Positions 51,101-62,457 of a stretch of 64,000 bases of DNA are shown here, piece after piece. Below the pieces are notes generated by a model. That model was not told the origin of the DNA. It worked only from the letters and a program-made list of their open reading frames with translations, and did no database searches. Made by a program: the position numbers and the translations under genes. This stretch comes from Solen grandis (lineage: Eukaryota; Mollusca; Bivalvia; Adapedonta; Solenidae): positions 3,750,350 to 3,814,349 of the forward strand of contig CM037785.1 in assembly GCA_021229015.1 (NCBI GenBank), written 5' to 3'. Each line of letters begins with the position of its first letter. Position 1 is the stretch's first letter.

Positions 51101-52018
51101 TGAATAAGAAAAATAAAGGATCACATTTTTTGTAGGTAAGAACAATCATAGGTTTTAAACAATCAGTAATTACGTGTTGCAAATCATTCAGTTTCTCTCA
51201 TCAGTTTCAGTGTCTGAGAAAATAAATACAACAGAAATATTTAGCAAAAAGTATACTTTTTTTTTGTTTCGAATAGCCATACTCTATATACAAAACATGT
51301 CTATATAATTATGTTTCTTTATAGTGTCACTGTGATATATGTATATTATTATACTCTTGTCTGTGATAATTTATTTATCTATTTACATTGTTGTTGTGTT
51401 GAAGATGTCCAATTAACTGTAAAGTATCATGGATAGGATTTCTTCTTTTGTGATTCGCTAATCTATAAATTGGGCTTAGAGTTTGGGAACAAGTACTTTT
51501 AAGACCATAATGTTCAGGGCATTTTTTCTTTCTTTTACATGTTGAAAATAGAACAGGAATCGCATGAAAAGCTTTATTTTGAACTATTACTTAAACTGAC
51601 TGTAGATACTTTTTGAAAACAATTCAAATCATTTAAAAATGATTTATTTCAGTTCACCATTACCAGTAGATTTGAAGACCTACCCTTTAGGTCTACCGGT
51701 ACATTTTGTATAGAAAAATAGAACCAGGAAGGTCATTCTATATTCACAAAAATATGTTAACTTTGTTATTTTTAGACATGACCAATAGCTTTTGTTTGGG
51801 AGTTGTATACAAGGTAATATCACTTGTAGCAGGGTCTTAGACCCCTGTGCTTTATTGCTTGGGTGCATTATGCATCATTTCTGATAGGATATCTAATCAA
51901 ATACATGGCTGTCTCACGTTAACGGATTATGTTGTTAGTTTTATTTGTATGTAGTTTATGTAGTATTGCTTTGTTGCCAGTCTTTTTATTTGCCAAACTG
52001 TATGTGATAGAAAATAAA
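48171..52018 (+). other. Probable 3' UTR / flank of plus-strand CIBAR gene
   Basis: This AT-rich stretch follows the TGA with no further coding exon. Candidate AATAAA signals occur near 50306 and at 52013-52018. The latter lies just before a family-A element at 52088. Which signal is used cannot be decided from sequence. A SINE-like tRNA-derived piece sits at about 48835-48960. Confidence 0.35.
48835..48960 (-). mobile_element. tRNA-derived SINE-like head
   Basis: On the minus strand, CACCATGGTGGTAACATGCA, GGATCCAAAGGTTGTGAGTT and CAAACACTG form a tRNA-like A box/B box pair. The rest of the element is not clear. It lies in the probable 3' UTR of the CIBAR gene. Confidence 0.45.
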
Positions 52019-52087
52019 CTATTTATATATTAAGTTTTGTCTCCCTTAAATTTTTACCACCCGAAATTTCGACAGAATTTGTATTTT

Positions 52088-53077
52088 TAGCTCACCTGAG
52101 CACAATGTGCTCATGGTGAGCTATTGTGATTGCCTTTTGTCTGTCATCCGTGCATGCGTCCAGTGTAAACAGTTTTCTTTAAACAATATCTCCTAAACCA
52201 CTGGGCCAAAGTTGATGAATATTGCCTGTGATGTTCCTTGCATGAAGCTCTACCAAAGTTGTTCAAATGGTTCTGGTCCATTGCATATCTTGATCACAGG
52301 AGCTAAAATTAGATATTAAAAGTGAAATCTTTAAATATCTTCTTCTCTGTAACTGCAAAGCCTAGAGCTTAGATATTTGGTGTGTGGCATTGTCTTATGG
52401 ACCGTTAACAAGTTTTTTCAAATCATGACCCTGGGGTCGAAATTTGATTTTACTTAGACTTGCACTGGAAAAAACTAGAAAAAATCTTGTCAAACCACAA
52501 GGCCTAGTGTTTAGATGTATGGTGTGTAACATGGCCTATTAGACCTCTACCAAGTTTGTTCAACTCATGGCCCTGGGATCAAAATTGGCCCTGCCCTTGG
52601 GGTCACTTGATTAATTAGAAAAATCTTCTTGTCAGAAACCACAAAGCCTAGAATTTAGATATTTGGTGGGTAAAATGGCCTATAAGACCTCTACCAAGTT
52701 TGTTCAAATCATTGCCCAGGGGTCAAGTTGGCCCTGCCCTTGGGGTCACTTGATTTTATATAGACTTATTTAGGAAAAACCCTCAAAAGATCTTCTTCTC
52801 AGAATTCTCAAAGCCTGGAGTTAAGATGTTTACTTGTGGACCTTCACCAAGTTCAAATCATGGCCCTGGTGTCAATATTGACCCCACCTCATGTGTCACT
52901 TGATTTTATATAGACTTACTACAAATTTGGATGACAGGTACAGTTTTTGTATGGAATTTAGATGCTCTTGCTGTACTTCTGCATGATTATGTATTCATTT
53001 TGCCTCGTAATACAATAATTTGCATTGAGGGCAATGTTTCTCAGGTGAGCGATTCAGGGCCATCATGGCCCTCTTGT
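52088..53077 (+). mobile_element. Family A Helentron-like element, copy 9
   Basis: Head TAGCTCACCTGAGCACAATG; exact inverted 3' CTCAGGTGAGC; hairpin AGGGCCA-TCA-TGGCCCT; CTTGT next to T. About five 150-bp monomers as in copy 2. It lies between the convergent CIBAR genes. Confidence 0.87.
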
Positions 53078-53149
53078 TTATCCAATGATATCTGTGACCT
53101 GGTGTAAAGGTCACTTCAGCTATACAAGTACATCGGTAACCTGGTGAGG

Positions 53150-53355
53150 TCTGCTCAAGTAAGCCATGATGACCGAGTGCATCTGCCCCAGAACTGAAAG
53201 GCCATGGGTTTGATACCTAGTTGCCATACACCAAAGTTGTAAACTGTGGTACATGTACTGATAATGTGGCCGTGGTATCATAATGGTATCTAGTGAGTCC
53301 CCAGGACTAAAATACTGTATGTGGAATGTTAAACCAAATCTATTCCAGTATAAAA
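53150..53355 (+). mobile_element. tRNA-derived SINE with shared 3' domain
   Basis: The tRNA-like head (GATGACCGAGTGCATCTGCC, B box GGGTTTGATACC) is followed by a body ending CCCCAGGACTAAAATACTGT and ATGTGGAATGTTAAACC. The latter matches the 3' domain of the SINEs at 29600 and 59676, although the head differs. Confidence 0.6.
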
Positions 53356-53451
53356 CCTATAGACTCTATGGAAGGCATGTTATAAATCTCATCAACCGCC
53401 ACATGAAATTTTTCTTTAAATGTTAAAAGTTCCAAAACATTTTCTCCTTAC

Positions 53452-53562
53452 AGCAGGTGACACATAAGGATCACTTTTCCGTCCTCTGTTCTGTCTGGCT
53501 GTCCGTCACACTTTTCGTCATGCTTAGGCAGGTGAGACATTTCTTTCAAAGAACACTCTTGT
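53452..53562 (+). mobile_element. Family K mini Helentron-like element, copy 1
   Basis: About 110 bp: AGCAGGTGACACATAAGGAT, a CTGTCTGGCTGTCCGTC tract, AGGCAGGTGAGACA, hairpin TTCTTT-C-AAAGAA, CACTCTTGT next to T. The 5' end looks trimmed by about 18 bp relative to copy 2. There are no monomers. Confidence 0.65.
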
Positions 53563-54301
53563 TTTTTGTTAGGACCTTTGAAAGTGAAATGTCAGACCAA
53601 TTCAATATACTGTAGACACGGTCTCTAACATATACAATGCATTTGTTTAGTAAAGCAACCAAAACACTAAAAAATTTCCATTGTACTGTGGTAGGTTGTG
53701 CTTTGTAGCTGCAATACTGTAGTTGTTATCGGGCTCTATTCTAGGATCACACACACACCCCATTATGCATATAAAAAAAAGCTTGATTTTGCAGTAATTG
53801 TTTATTTCTAAATTGATCAATATATATAAATATGTTGGACTGTATCAGTACAAAGTTCAATGTAAACATGTCATGTCACTAACACATCAATCAGTATCAC
53901 AGAACTTACAAAATGTGGCATAGCATTACATATAACAAGATAAAAACAAAATAGAACAGAAATCCTGATGCACCTGATGCATTTACTGATAGGTTTAGGT
54001 AACCAAATGTAATCAAGTGTATTGGTTTACAAAGACATTAACATAGATGAACAGAAAACAAGATTCAGGTATCAACCTTTATTTCTGCAGGAGATATTCT
54101 TTTAATATTTAAGTCCAGATTTCTGGCAACCCAATTAGCAAAATTATATTGGGAACACTGAGCATTTGGGACACCGATCTTTATTCAGGTGACATAACTG
54201 ATCCCCCTTCATAGCTCACTTCATCATTTTATATAACTTAACAGACACTTTTTAAGACATTATCCTTTAATGCTTTATATGTCAACCAATATTTGAACAT
54301 C

Positions 54302-54543
54302 TTAACCCTTTCCCTCATAGAGGAAACCATGAAAAGACCTATGCGAACAACATGAAAACAGATCAGCCTGCGAGTAACTCGCAGGCTGATCAGGTTTTAT
54401 GCTGTTTGCTGCTCCTCAGTGGTCTGGAAATGAGGACTTTATAATTAAATTTGGTAAGGTTTAACTGTGGTTTTCTGCAGATCAGGCTTTATGTGGTACC
54501 TATTAAGTGCGTCAAAACGAGTCTATATGAGGGAAAGGGTTAA
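54302..54543 (-). mobile_element. piggyBac-like TTAA MITE, copy 4
   Basis: TTAA-CCCTTTCCCTCATA ... TATGAGGGAAAGGG-TTAA, same orientation as copy 2, with internal palindrome CAGCCTGCGAGT-AACTCGCAGGCTG. It lies between the convergent CIBAR genes. Confidence 0.85.
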
Positions 54544-56702
54544 GCTGCATCTACAAATCTTGCCATCACCCTATGTTAAACACGAGATGTTTATATCAGA
54601 CGGCTGTTAAGTCCAACAGAGATCAGCCTGTCCATAATGTGCAGGATGATGAGGCTTTACATTTAGTCACTGGAGATGAAACTTTGTGGAGTAAATATGC
54701 TGACAGAATAGCAGTAAAACAGTTATTATCAATAGTACAACCACATGTGTAAAAACAAAAAATAAAATAAAGTGCAATTCCACCTGCAGAAAAAAACACT
54801 AACAAAACAGAAATCAGTAAATTAATTGATACCGACACAACTGTAAAATTAAAATGGACGGATAGAAACAGAAACATGAAAGTGCAAAACACTTTTCAAT
54901 GTCAGCACTTTTTTATACTTCACAATAAAAATAATTACTGGTACCATGTAACTGACAACACAAACTATCAATTATCAAAAACATTTCTTGTGGTAAAAAT
55001 CATAAAAACATTCATAGAATAGAGTTTTTTGTTGAGTTTAAAAATAGGATAAAACCTGAATAATAGAACTTGTACATACATGATTTTATTTGTCAGACTG
55101 AATGATGATTTGCATGAATGTTACCATGAAATATATAATGGACAAATATTCATTCAGGTAATTTATATTTTGTTGATTTATAATTAATTACTCACAAAAA
55201 TCAAATTATACAATGTACAAAGTATACACTGATATACATTAAACAGTAACATGTATCACAATATTTCTGTATCAAGTCAATTAGACCGACACTGGACTGT
55301 CACCTTCCAAACAAGTACCAGTATACAGGAGTACCGGTACCTGTCTTACAGATGTGCCACTTTTTTTTTTCTTCTTTTCCATCAGAAATAATGCATATAC
55401 ATGAAAAAGAAAACAACTATTCTTAAAAATTAACAAAGCTTCAACTCAGAACTAAAATGGTAAAAAGAAACAATATGGTCTTCAAAACACAGAATAATAC
55501 ACATTTTAAACCAATTTAAATCCATACTCTTAAATTACTACCCCTGTCATTCCTATCAAAAGACACACAGAAATGTTCTCATACAAAACATGTGTTCATA
55601 TGAAATCAAACGTGAACAAACTATACACTTTATATCAAAGTCACATTAGGAGTCAGAACAGAGAGAAGGACACTTCAATACAATAATGCAAGTATTAATA
55701 CATCCCTTTAAATAGCACCTATAACACTTTAATATAAAAATAAATGATGTCCACCAAAAACCCAACACTTTAAGTCAAAATCAAAATATTCATTTTCAAA
55801 AGATTGATGAATATTTCAGAGCAGTAGCTGTACTTCTATACATGTATGTCATTTTGTTCTGACTGATGATTATCTCTAACTATATAATCTGTGTTGAGAT
55901 CATACTTGACCTATCAGATAAATTCCTACACAGATTTAAGGGATAGCACAAGACACAAAAAATTCATAATCATTTGAAATATGCAATGATACTTATGTTG
56001 GCCTTCTGATGTACACAAATACAAAGTGAGTAAATTTCATTTCTGAAGCCATTTCAAGCAATGTCAAATATTTATAAACACGGACATAAGAACTAAACAT
56101 TCTTTCAGAGATTCGGGGATTAAACTATTTCAACTATATTAAACATCATCAAACATTATGTCATCAAATATAATGTAAATAATTGCTGAAAATCTGATAA
56201 ATTCTTGTACTGTAATCATGGTCAATGTTTACAATATATGTTTACCACAGAACCATGTATATATCAGATTCATCAGGAATTAGTACAAACTAACAAAAAT
56301 ATAATAACATGTATAGGAAAGCTTTGAAGCTGTGAGTGTGACATGCCTAGATAATCAGTGATTCCATTCCCCAGTAGAATAAAATGCCTATATTTTCTAT
56401 ACACAAATCAGTGTCTTTCTTAAAAAAAAATAATCACACATTACTTCTCAAACCACACTGTCAAAAACTTCCTTATCTAACTGTCAAAAGGGATACACAT
56501 TTGTATCAACTGAATATATTAATTTTAGTGAGTGTGTATTTAGGTATACACATCCTAATAGCCAATACTGGATGGTAATATTTCTATGAAACTTTGTCAC
56601 TGATCTGTAACCTTGAAGCTCATGGAAATTATATACAATTTCTGTGAATATGAAAAACTGAGTCGGATTTTCGAGAAAAACTTGCAGTTGAAAGATTCAT
56701 TA
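54544..56702. other. Region between convergent genes, no gene recognised
   Basis: Very AT-rich and without coding exons. Part of it may be the 3' UTR of the minus-strand CIBAR gene, since several TTTATT (AATAAA on the minus strand) occur, but no end can be fixed. The stretches 53563-54301 and 57154-57790 are likewise empty. Confidence 0.4.
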
Positions 56703-57152
56703 CAGTAAAACCGGTCTTATCCGACACCCACTGGGACCAAATGACAATGTTGGATAAGACAGGTTGTTGGATAAGGCAGGTCATTATAGACTGAACCTTT
56801 AAAATTGATACTACATGTATTTAAATAATTCCAAAAATAATGCTGAAATACATGTGTAAACAAAAACACATGAGAGAAGTTTATCACCAAAGTTAATTAA
56901 AAATAACATAACTGATTCGTCAATGTAATTGCTTCAACACCGAAAAATAATGTTTTGCACATGTGTCGGCTAAAGCAGTGTAATTATAGTGCAGTTATCA
57001 CAAAAGGGACAAAAACTGTGTGTCGGATTACAGGTAAGACAGGTGTCATAATGTTTAGTTTATTTAAATAGGAAAAACGATGGGACCGACAAAGTGTCGG
57101 ATAATACAGGATGTTGTTATAAACAAGTGTCTTTAAGGACAGTTTGCACTGT
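56703..57152. mobile_element. pogo/Tigger-like non-autonomous element
   Basis: After TA, CAGTAAAACCGGTCTTATCC and GACACCCACTGGGACC look like a pogo/Tigger terminal repeat. The far end AGACTG..GGACAGTTTGCACTG is followed by TA. The interior repeats GTCGGAT and ATAAGACAGG phrases. No transposase. Confidence 0.55.
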
Positions 57153-57814
57153 ATATGATTCCGTTTCAAATTTCATGAAAAAAATCTAAACTTTTCAGGG
57201 AAGATAACTTCTGAAAATAAATTATTAGGGGGAGGTAATAAAAGAATTGTCACATGTCATACCATGTCAATATGCCCCAAAGATTTCCATTGTTTGACAT
57301 TTTCAAAGCTTATACTGTGATGTTATATGTATTGCTTTGATGGAATTGATGGCTATTAGGGTGTGTAAACCTTAAACCTGATTTTTTTGTGTGAAAACTT
57401 CCATAATAGTTGTTCAACTTGGATCTAAGGAATTTTTAATATGGGTATTGTGGTTGAATGAGGATCTGGATATCTTTATTTTTGTTAATTGGGAATCTTA
57501 TATGATATGGTTACATATTACAAAATATGATGGTGGGGTATCATTTTTGTTAACTTTGCAACACACACACACATATATATGTAAAGAAAAAGAAATGAAC
57601 ACTTACTTCCACCAGTGTTGTAGTTAATGCAAATGATGATTAAATGAAACAAACAACATTTTTAAGTCAAGAAAATAAATATGCATATTTGAAATAACTA
57701 AAATATGATGATGCAAAATTCATTGCTAACATTTTTGGCTTCAGAATCTTTGTACTATCTTAACCCTTACCACTCATGTATCTCATTGGCTTATAAGTAG
57801 AAAACCCCTATCAG

Positions 57815-58125
57815 TTGCAACTGTACTCAATAGTAGCAACAATATAAAACCTGTTCTAATCAGTAGCAACTGTACTCATCTGTAGCAACAGTGTAAAACC
57901 TGCATTCATCAGTAGCAACAGTTTTACATCTGTACTCATCAGTTTTGCATTGTAAAACCTGCATTTATCAGTAGCAACAGTGTAAAACCTGTACTCATTA
58001 GTAGCAACAGTGTAAAACCTGAAAACTTTCTCATCAGTAGCAACAGTGTAAAACCTGTACTCATCAGTAGCAACAGTGTAAAACCTGTACTCATCAGTAG
58101 AAACAGTGTAAAACCTGTAGCATTG
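57815..58125. repeat. About 30-bp minisatellite, roughly 10 units
   Basis: The unit CAGTAGCAACAGTGTAAAAC then CTGTACTCAT is repeated about ten times with small changes. It starts shortly downstream (on the minus strand) of the CIBAR stop at 58393, so it may lie in that gene's 3' UTR. Confidence 0.9.
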
Positions 58126-58392
58126 AGTAATGAACAGTACTCATACATTGCAAAGGTCTATTTCATCTATTCCATGTCAGCCACTGTGTAGCAAAGAATT
58201 ATTAAACAATTTGTTTTCATTATCTTCTGAATCTGATATAATGTGTGCTCCTAAATTATCAGACTGTGGTTCTTTATGAAACAATTATTTATTCTATGAC
58301 ACATCAATGATTTATCTGAATCTTAAATATCTCAGTTAAGACTGGTTTCACCAATTAGAATTTCACCACAATGTACACCATGTAAATTATCC

Positions 58393-58572
58393 TCATCTCT
58401 TGGAGGCAGGCTTCACGGCCTGTACCTGGTAAACTTGGTTTCCTCCTCTATCTGTCTCAACTTCTGTCTCATCTTCATAGCTGTCATCATCTTCCTCTTC
58501 ATCATCATCCTCGTCATCATCCTCATCTTCATCATCATCGTCATCATCATCATCGTTCATAACGTTCTGCCT
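58393..58572 (-). CDS. CIBAR gene last coding exon: acidic tail
   Basis: Acceptor TCTTTCAG opens 60 codons including the stop. They read RQNVMND, then a long Asp/Glu run, then SYEDETEVETDRGGNQVYQV, QAVKPASKR and TGA at 58393-58395. The acidic run parallels that of the plus-strand copy but is longer and is followed by a distinct non-acidic end. Confidence 0.9.
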   Translation of the reverse strand, partial: RQNVMNDDDDDDDDEDEDDDEDDDEEEDDDSYEDETEVETDRGGNQVYQVQAVKPASKR

Positions 58573-61500
58573 CTGAAAGACAAGAACAGGAAATAAACCT
58601 ACCAGAACTTCATTATTACATGTGCTACTGGTATATAATACAAATTAAAGAAACCAGCATTCTAAAAGTATCACATTAGTTTCAGAAATGCATTAGACTT
58701 TTTTAATTATAAAATGAGCTCAAAATTATTTTATTTTCAACTTTGAAAATAATGATGCTTCTTTCAATTTACACTGCCTTTAAAATACAAGACATATAAT
58801 TATGGACATGTGCAGCTTACTATTCATAAAGACAACAAAACCTAAAAGTTTCATCATTGACAACTGCCAGTTTTGAGGCATAAAAAATGCTTCTCAAGCT
58901 AAATGAAAGTTGCCATAATGGTAGCTGCACTCATTTAATATTATTGGTAGACCAGCATATGGTAGGCAATATTGCACCTTAAATTCTAAAATGAATTATA
59001 AACCCCATGTTACACTGATATAGAACAAGAGTGTACTTTTGAACATGTGTCACCTGCTGAAGCGTGACTGAAAAAATGTGACGGACAGACAGATGGACAG
59101 ACAGACTATGGAAGAGTCATCCCTATGGGTCACCTCTGCTTGAAGCAGGTGACACAAAAAGGAGAAGAGTTTAAAATTACATTACTAACTGCAGGTCTTC
59201 CATTAGTTGCAGGTCTTGGTGGTTGTTGTCTGACTGGAGTTCCTTGTGTGTCTGCTCGGGGAGTATCCTCGTATGTGGTGTCAGAGTTTAGCGTTGAAAC
59301 CGATCCTGACCTGGCCATATTCATCCGTGCTACACTGTTGGATGGCCTGATTTTGGATCTAAATTCCTTTTACAGAATAATAAACAAATATATGCAATAT
59401 AGTTATGAAATTCTGTTCCTACCTTGCTTCACAAATAAATGAAATTAACAAATTATGAAAATAAAGTTTCTTGAAGTTTTCCTCTTTTTACATATAACAG
59501 AAGTACCTTAATTCACTCACAATGTCAGACAAAACTATAGACAATGTAATTGTCCAGAAAAGAAATAATGAGTATTATGATTACTATAATCTTAACAATT
59601 TCTACCAAAGATTAAACCCAGGGCTTCGTGCAAAAGAATTCCAACTGCTTCTGATATACTTTGGTAATTACCATTCTTTTGTTTGTTGGGTTTAACATCC
59701 CACCAACAGTATTTCAGTCATTTGGAGACTATGTCTACTTAAGACAAATATAGTGCTGCCACACTGCATTGTCACGCTGTAGACATGGGGCATGATACCA
59801 CACCCAGTCACATTAACCTGACACCCGGCCAACCAATCCTGGAAATACTTATATGCTGAGCGCCAAGCAAGGGAGCTGTACCAGTACCATTTTTTACGAC
59901 ATTGGTATATCGCAGCCTGGGATTGAACCCACAACCTCCCACTCCCAAGGCAGATGCTCTAACCACCTGACCACCAGGGACGGTGTGCGTTAATCTTCAA
60001 AACAGAAGTAGTCAAAGTTATCTTAAGAGGCTTGTCAAAGGAATACAAGAAAGTTGCTGATTGGACAGATGGTTGATAAATGTTATTTATAGTGTCTTCA
60101 GATGCTTTTTTGAAACAGGTAGGCTGCTTAGTGCAGATGATTGCTGACACAGGTTGAAGATAAAACATGAAATCTGTGTAGTTTAGGCTATCTTGATTCA
60201 CCTTTATGTCCTGGTCAATGTTGACATCGTTGACGTTCTCAAAACACTGGGAGTACACTTCTAGAGCCTTGGCATGGAATGCCATTTCGATCATCACAAA
60301 GTCGGATATCACTTTCTGTGGAAAATTATAATACACACATTCTCACAACACGCATTAAGACAAACATTTGTTTATCACACTGAAATGTACTATGCTACAT
60401 GCACTAATGCATGTGAAGATATGTAACTGTTTGCTGCTCTATCAAGGATAAATCAACAGTGAAACAGGATCAGACTGTGAAAATATTGTGAACTGTTACA
60501 GGCTCGTTAGCAGGTAGTTATTTAATATTTTAAAGATCATATTTCCTGACATACTTAAATCATAAAATATATTAAAGTACATGACTTAAGTGTCATATTT
60601 TACTATCCTACCATTTTAAGATGATTTAATAATGAGCCTTAAAGACTTACAATATTCAAAGCAACTTTCATATCATTCTCTGGCATTTATATTAATTTCT
60701 TTGCATTAATTCAAAACATGACATTTGGACACTAAAACAGTAATTTGATGATTTGATTTTCTTATTCACATGATCATTTTTTCATTGAAAACGTAATATG
60801 TATAGAGGCTAACCTTAAACCAAAATCTGTACATTCATGAGATGCTTGTTTTATCAACAATCCAATGATCAAAAAGCTTATTTTGCTCCCTACATTTCAA
60901 AGCTATTTTATACACTGGCCTATACCTTCATGTCTTTTAATTTTTCCAGCTCAAATTTATCCATCTGTTGTTCCAAGTTCTTGGTCGTTCTTGAAGCATC
61001 AACACTGGCCTTCGTCAGGTCTGTTTCCAGCTTGGCTATCTGCCGTGTGTCACCTTTAGTGCGAGCAGCATCCAACTTCTTGTTAATTTTCTGCTCTCTC
61101 TCCCTTGCACTAAATGCAGCCCTGAGATCACCTTTAGTGTGTTTACATTTCAGTCCATAGTTACTCAATGGTTGTTGTACCTTGGCTTCTAGACGTGTCA
61201 CCTGGAAGAGTCATAAAGATATTAATGAAGAGTGTGAATGCTAATCTCATTAATTAATTATTTAATTAATTACTTAATTATCATTAACCTAAGTGATTGA
61301 GGCATATGTAATACCAGTTCTATTCTTTACCTTTAAATTTACCTCTTTCATGTAAAAAAATCCTTTTCTTTAAATTATAAACAGGTGCTAGAATAAATCA
61401 GTCTTCAAAAGCTTCTGCACAATGCAATTCCAAACAACACATGTTCCCGTATTTGCAGCCAAAGCTGTGACTTTACAGTATGCTAGATTCTTAAAGTTAA

Positions 61501-62082
61501 AGCATATCATTCTGAAAGGCATCACAGCTGAGTGTTGGACACAAATAGAAGCACCTGGCTCTTGACCACAAGGTTGTGGGTTTGAATCCAACCTATGGAA
61601 AGCTGTATCTCATGATTTCCACATGGCAAATGAACTAGTCTATTGAAACAAAACTGAATATTACAAAGTTCTGTTCCCTGTAGGCATATGTAAGACTTAA
61701 AACAAGCTACATTAAAATGAACGCCATGCCCCCGCAGGGGTCTTAAGACCTTGGGGTCAAGGTCATTTGAATGTCAATGTCACCTGTGCATGCAACTGCA
61801 AAATTTAATGGCTGTAGGTAAAAGGACTTTTGTGTTATGGTCAGGATTAAAGTTTTGTGACAAACAAACAGATCAAAATTAATATGCCCCCAGCCTATCC
61901 ATGTGGGGGCATAAAAACCTTAATCTATCAGTAGTAGTAAAAAATAGATTTGTTTACCTGAGCATTTCTGTAGTCCTGTATTGCCGACAAATTCTGAGCA
62001 AATTCGGTGAAATGTTTCCTTGCTGAGGGATTCAGTGTCTCCCCTTCCACATATGCCAACATGTCCTTAGAGATTTGATCAC
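58393..62082 (-). CDS. CIBAR/FAM92 BAR-domain gene, minus-strand copy
   Basis: Five exons, all in matching phase, encode about 289 residues of a CIBAR1/FAM92A-type protein. They cover an early BAR segment (YVEGETLNPSARKHFTEFAQ), the central BAR coiled coil (RLEAKVQQPLSNYG..KLETDLTKASVDAS..KLKDMK), the BAR tip (IEMAFHAKALEVYSQCFENV), a basic/Ser-rich linker, a long Asp/Glu tail and a short non-acidic end (QVQAVKPASKR). Human CIBAR1 shows the same order and a C-terminal acidic tail. The 5' exon(s), about 50 residues, are not visible and should lie to the right of the window or beyond the duplicated SINE block. The gene is convergent with the plus-strand paralogue. CIBAR1-like function at the ciliary base is inferred from family. 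Confidence 0.92.
59025..59155 (-). mobile_element. Family K mini Helentron-like element, copy 2
   Basis: On the minus strand, TGTGTCACCTGCT begins the element. AGCAGGTGACACA recurs subterminally as its exact 13-bp reverse complement. A CTGTCTGTCCATCTGTCTG tract lies between. The 3' end is TGTTCAAAAGTACA then CTCTTGT next to T. At about 130 bp it is the shortest complete element. It starts about 35 bp after the donor of the CIBAR exon at 59190-59366. Confidence 0.8.
59190..59366 (-). CDS. CIBAR gene exon: Ser/Arg-rich linker
   Basis: Acceptor CTGTAAAAG and donor GTTAGT give 59 codons: EFRSKIRPSNSVARMNMARS, then GSVSTLNSDTTYEDTPRADT, then a Pro/Gln/Arg stretch. An alternative donor (GTAATT) nine bases further would add three residues in the same phase. 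A second acceptor (ATTTAG) is rejected because it shifts into a stop. Confidence 0.82.
59676..59985 (-). mobile_element. tRNA-derived SINE, copy 2
   Basis: Minus-strand head TGGTGGTCAGGTGGTTAGAG and GTGGGTTCAATCCCAGG (clear A and B boxes), with 3' domain GACTGAAATACTGTTGGTGG then GATGTTAAACCC. It is the sister copy of 29600-29905 and lies in a CIBAR intron. Confidence 0.85.
60202..60315 (-). CDS. CIBAR gene exon: BAR domain tip
   Basis: Acceptor TTTCCACAG and donor GTGAAT bound 38 codons: KVISDFVMIEMAFHAKALEV then YSQCFENVNDVNIDQDIK. It has the same length and borders as the plus-strand paralogue exon at 42842-42955, confirming common ancestry of the gene structure. Confidence 0.93.
60926..61201 (-). 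CDS. CIBAR gene exon: central BAR coiled coil
   Basis: Acceptor CTCTTCCAG and donor GTATAG bound 92 codons, starting VTRLEAKVQQPLSNYGLKCK and ending FELEKLKDMK. It is Lys/Glu/Ala-rich with heptad character, as expected of a BAR domain helix. RLEAKV..PL..YG is the family signature. Confidence 0.93.
61510..61640 (+). mobile_element. tRNA-derived SINE-like head
   Basis: CAGCTGAGTGTTGGACACAA and AGGTTGTGGGTTTGAATCC give a tRNA-like A/B box arrangement on the plus strand. The tail after CACATGGCAAATGAAC is not resolved. CIBAR intron. Confidence 0.45.
61712..61916 (-). mobile_element. Short Helentron-like element (family J)
   Basis: On the minus strand the head TTATGCCCCCACATGGATAG and GCTGGGGGCAT is palindromic, followed by AATTTTGATCTGTTTGTTTG and one monomer (CTTAATCCTGACCATAACAC). 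It ends near CCCTGCGGGGGCATGGCG. The 3' hairpin is weak. Confidence 0.4.
61958..62082 (-). CDS. CIBAR gene exon: N-terminal BAR region
   Basis: On the minus strand, acceptor TTTGACAG and donor GTAAAC bound 125 nt. The exon enters two bases into a codon and reads DQISKDMLAYVEGETLNPSA, then RKHFTEFAQNLSAIQDYRNA, then Q. The FA..L..IQDYR(N/Q)A motif corresponds to FAKLQDYRQAEV of human CIBAR1. Confidence 0.88.
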
Positions 62083-62457
62083 CTGTCAAAATTAAAGTAC
62101 ATCATAACTACATGTAATTATAAATTTTATCCGTCCAACCATTATATAAAGTAATCAATCAAAACTAATGCAAGACATTTCAATTATCACTTGCATGAGT
62201 TTTCAAAGTTAATTTATGGAAAAATATATAAGCTTTTGATCTTTATCTGACTTGATGCTTTTTTTGTTGTTGACAAATATCTTTAAATATCCACATATTC
62301 TCCGTTATTAAACTTATTTAAAAACACATCTTAAACAGTAATACCTTATTAAGTAGCCATTGTCACCATTTCCCTAACATGTAAATTGAAATAAGTTTGT
62401 GAAAAATAAAAACAACTGCAAAAATCAAATGTAATCTATCAAGGTTAAAAAATACTG

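Noticed and set aside
57939..58148. Minus-strand open frame with repeated STGFTLLLLM peptide
   Set aside because: It is a 30-bp minisatellite translated in a frame without stops.
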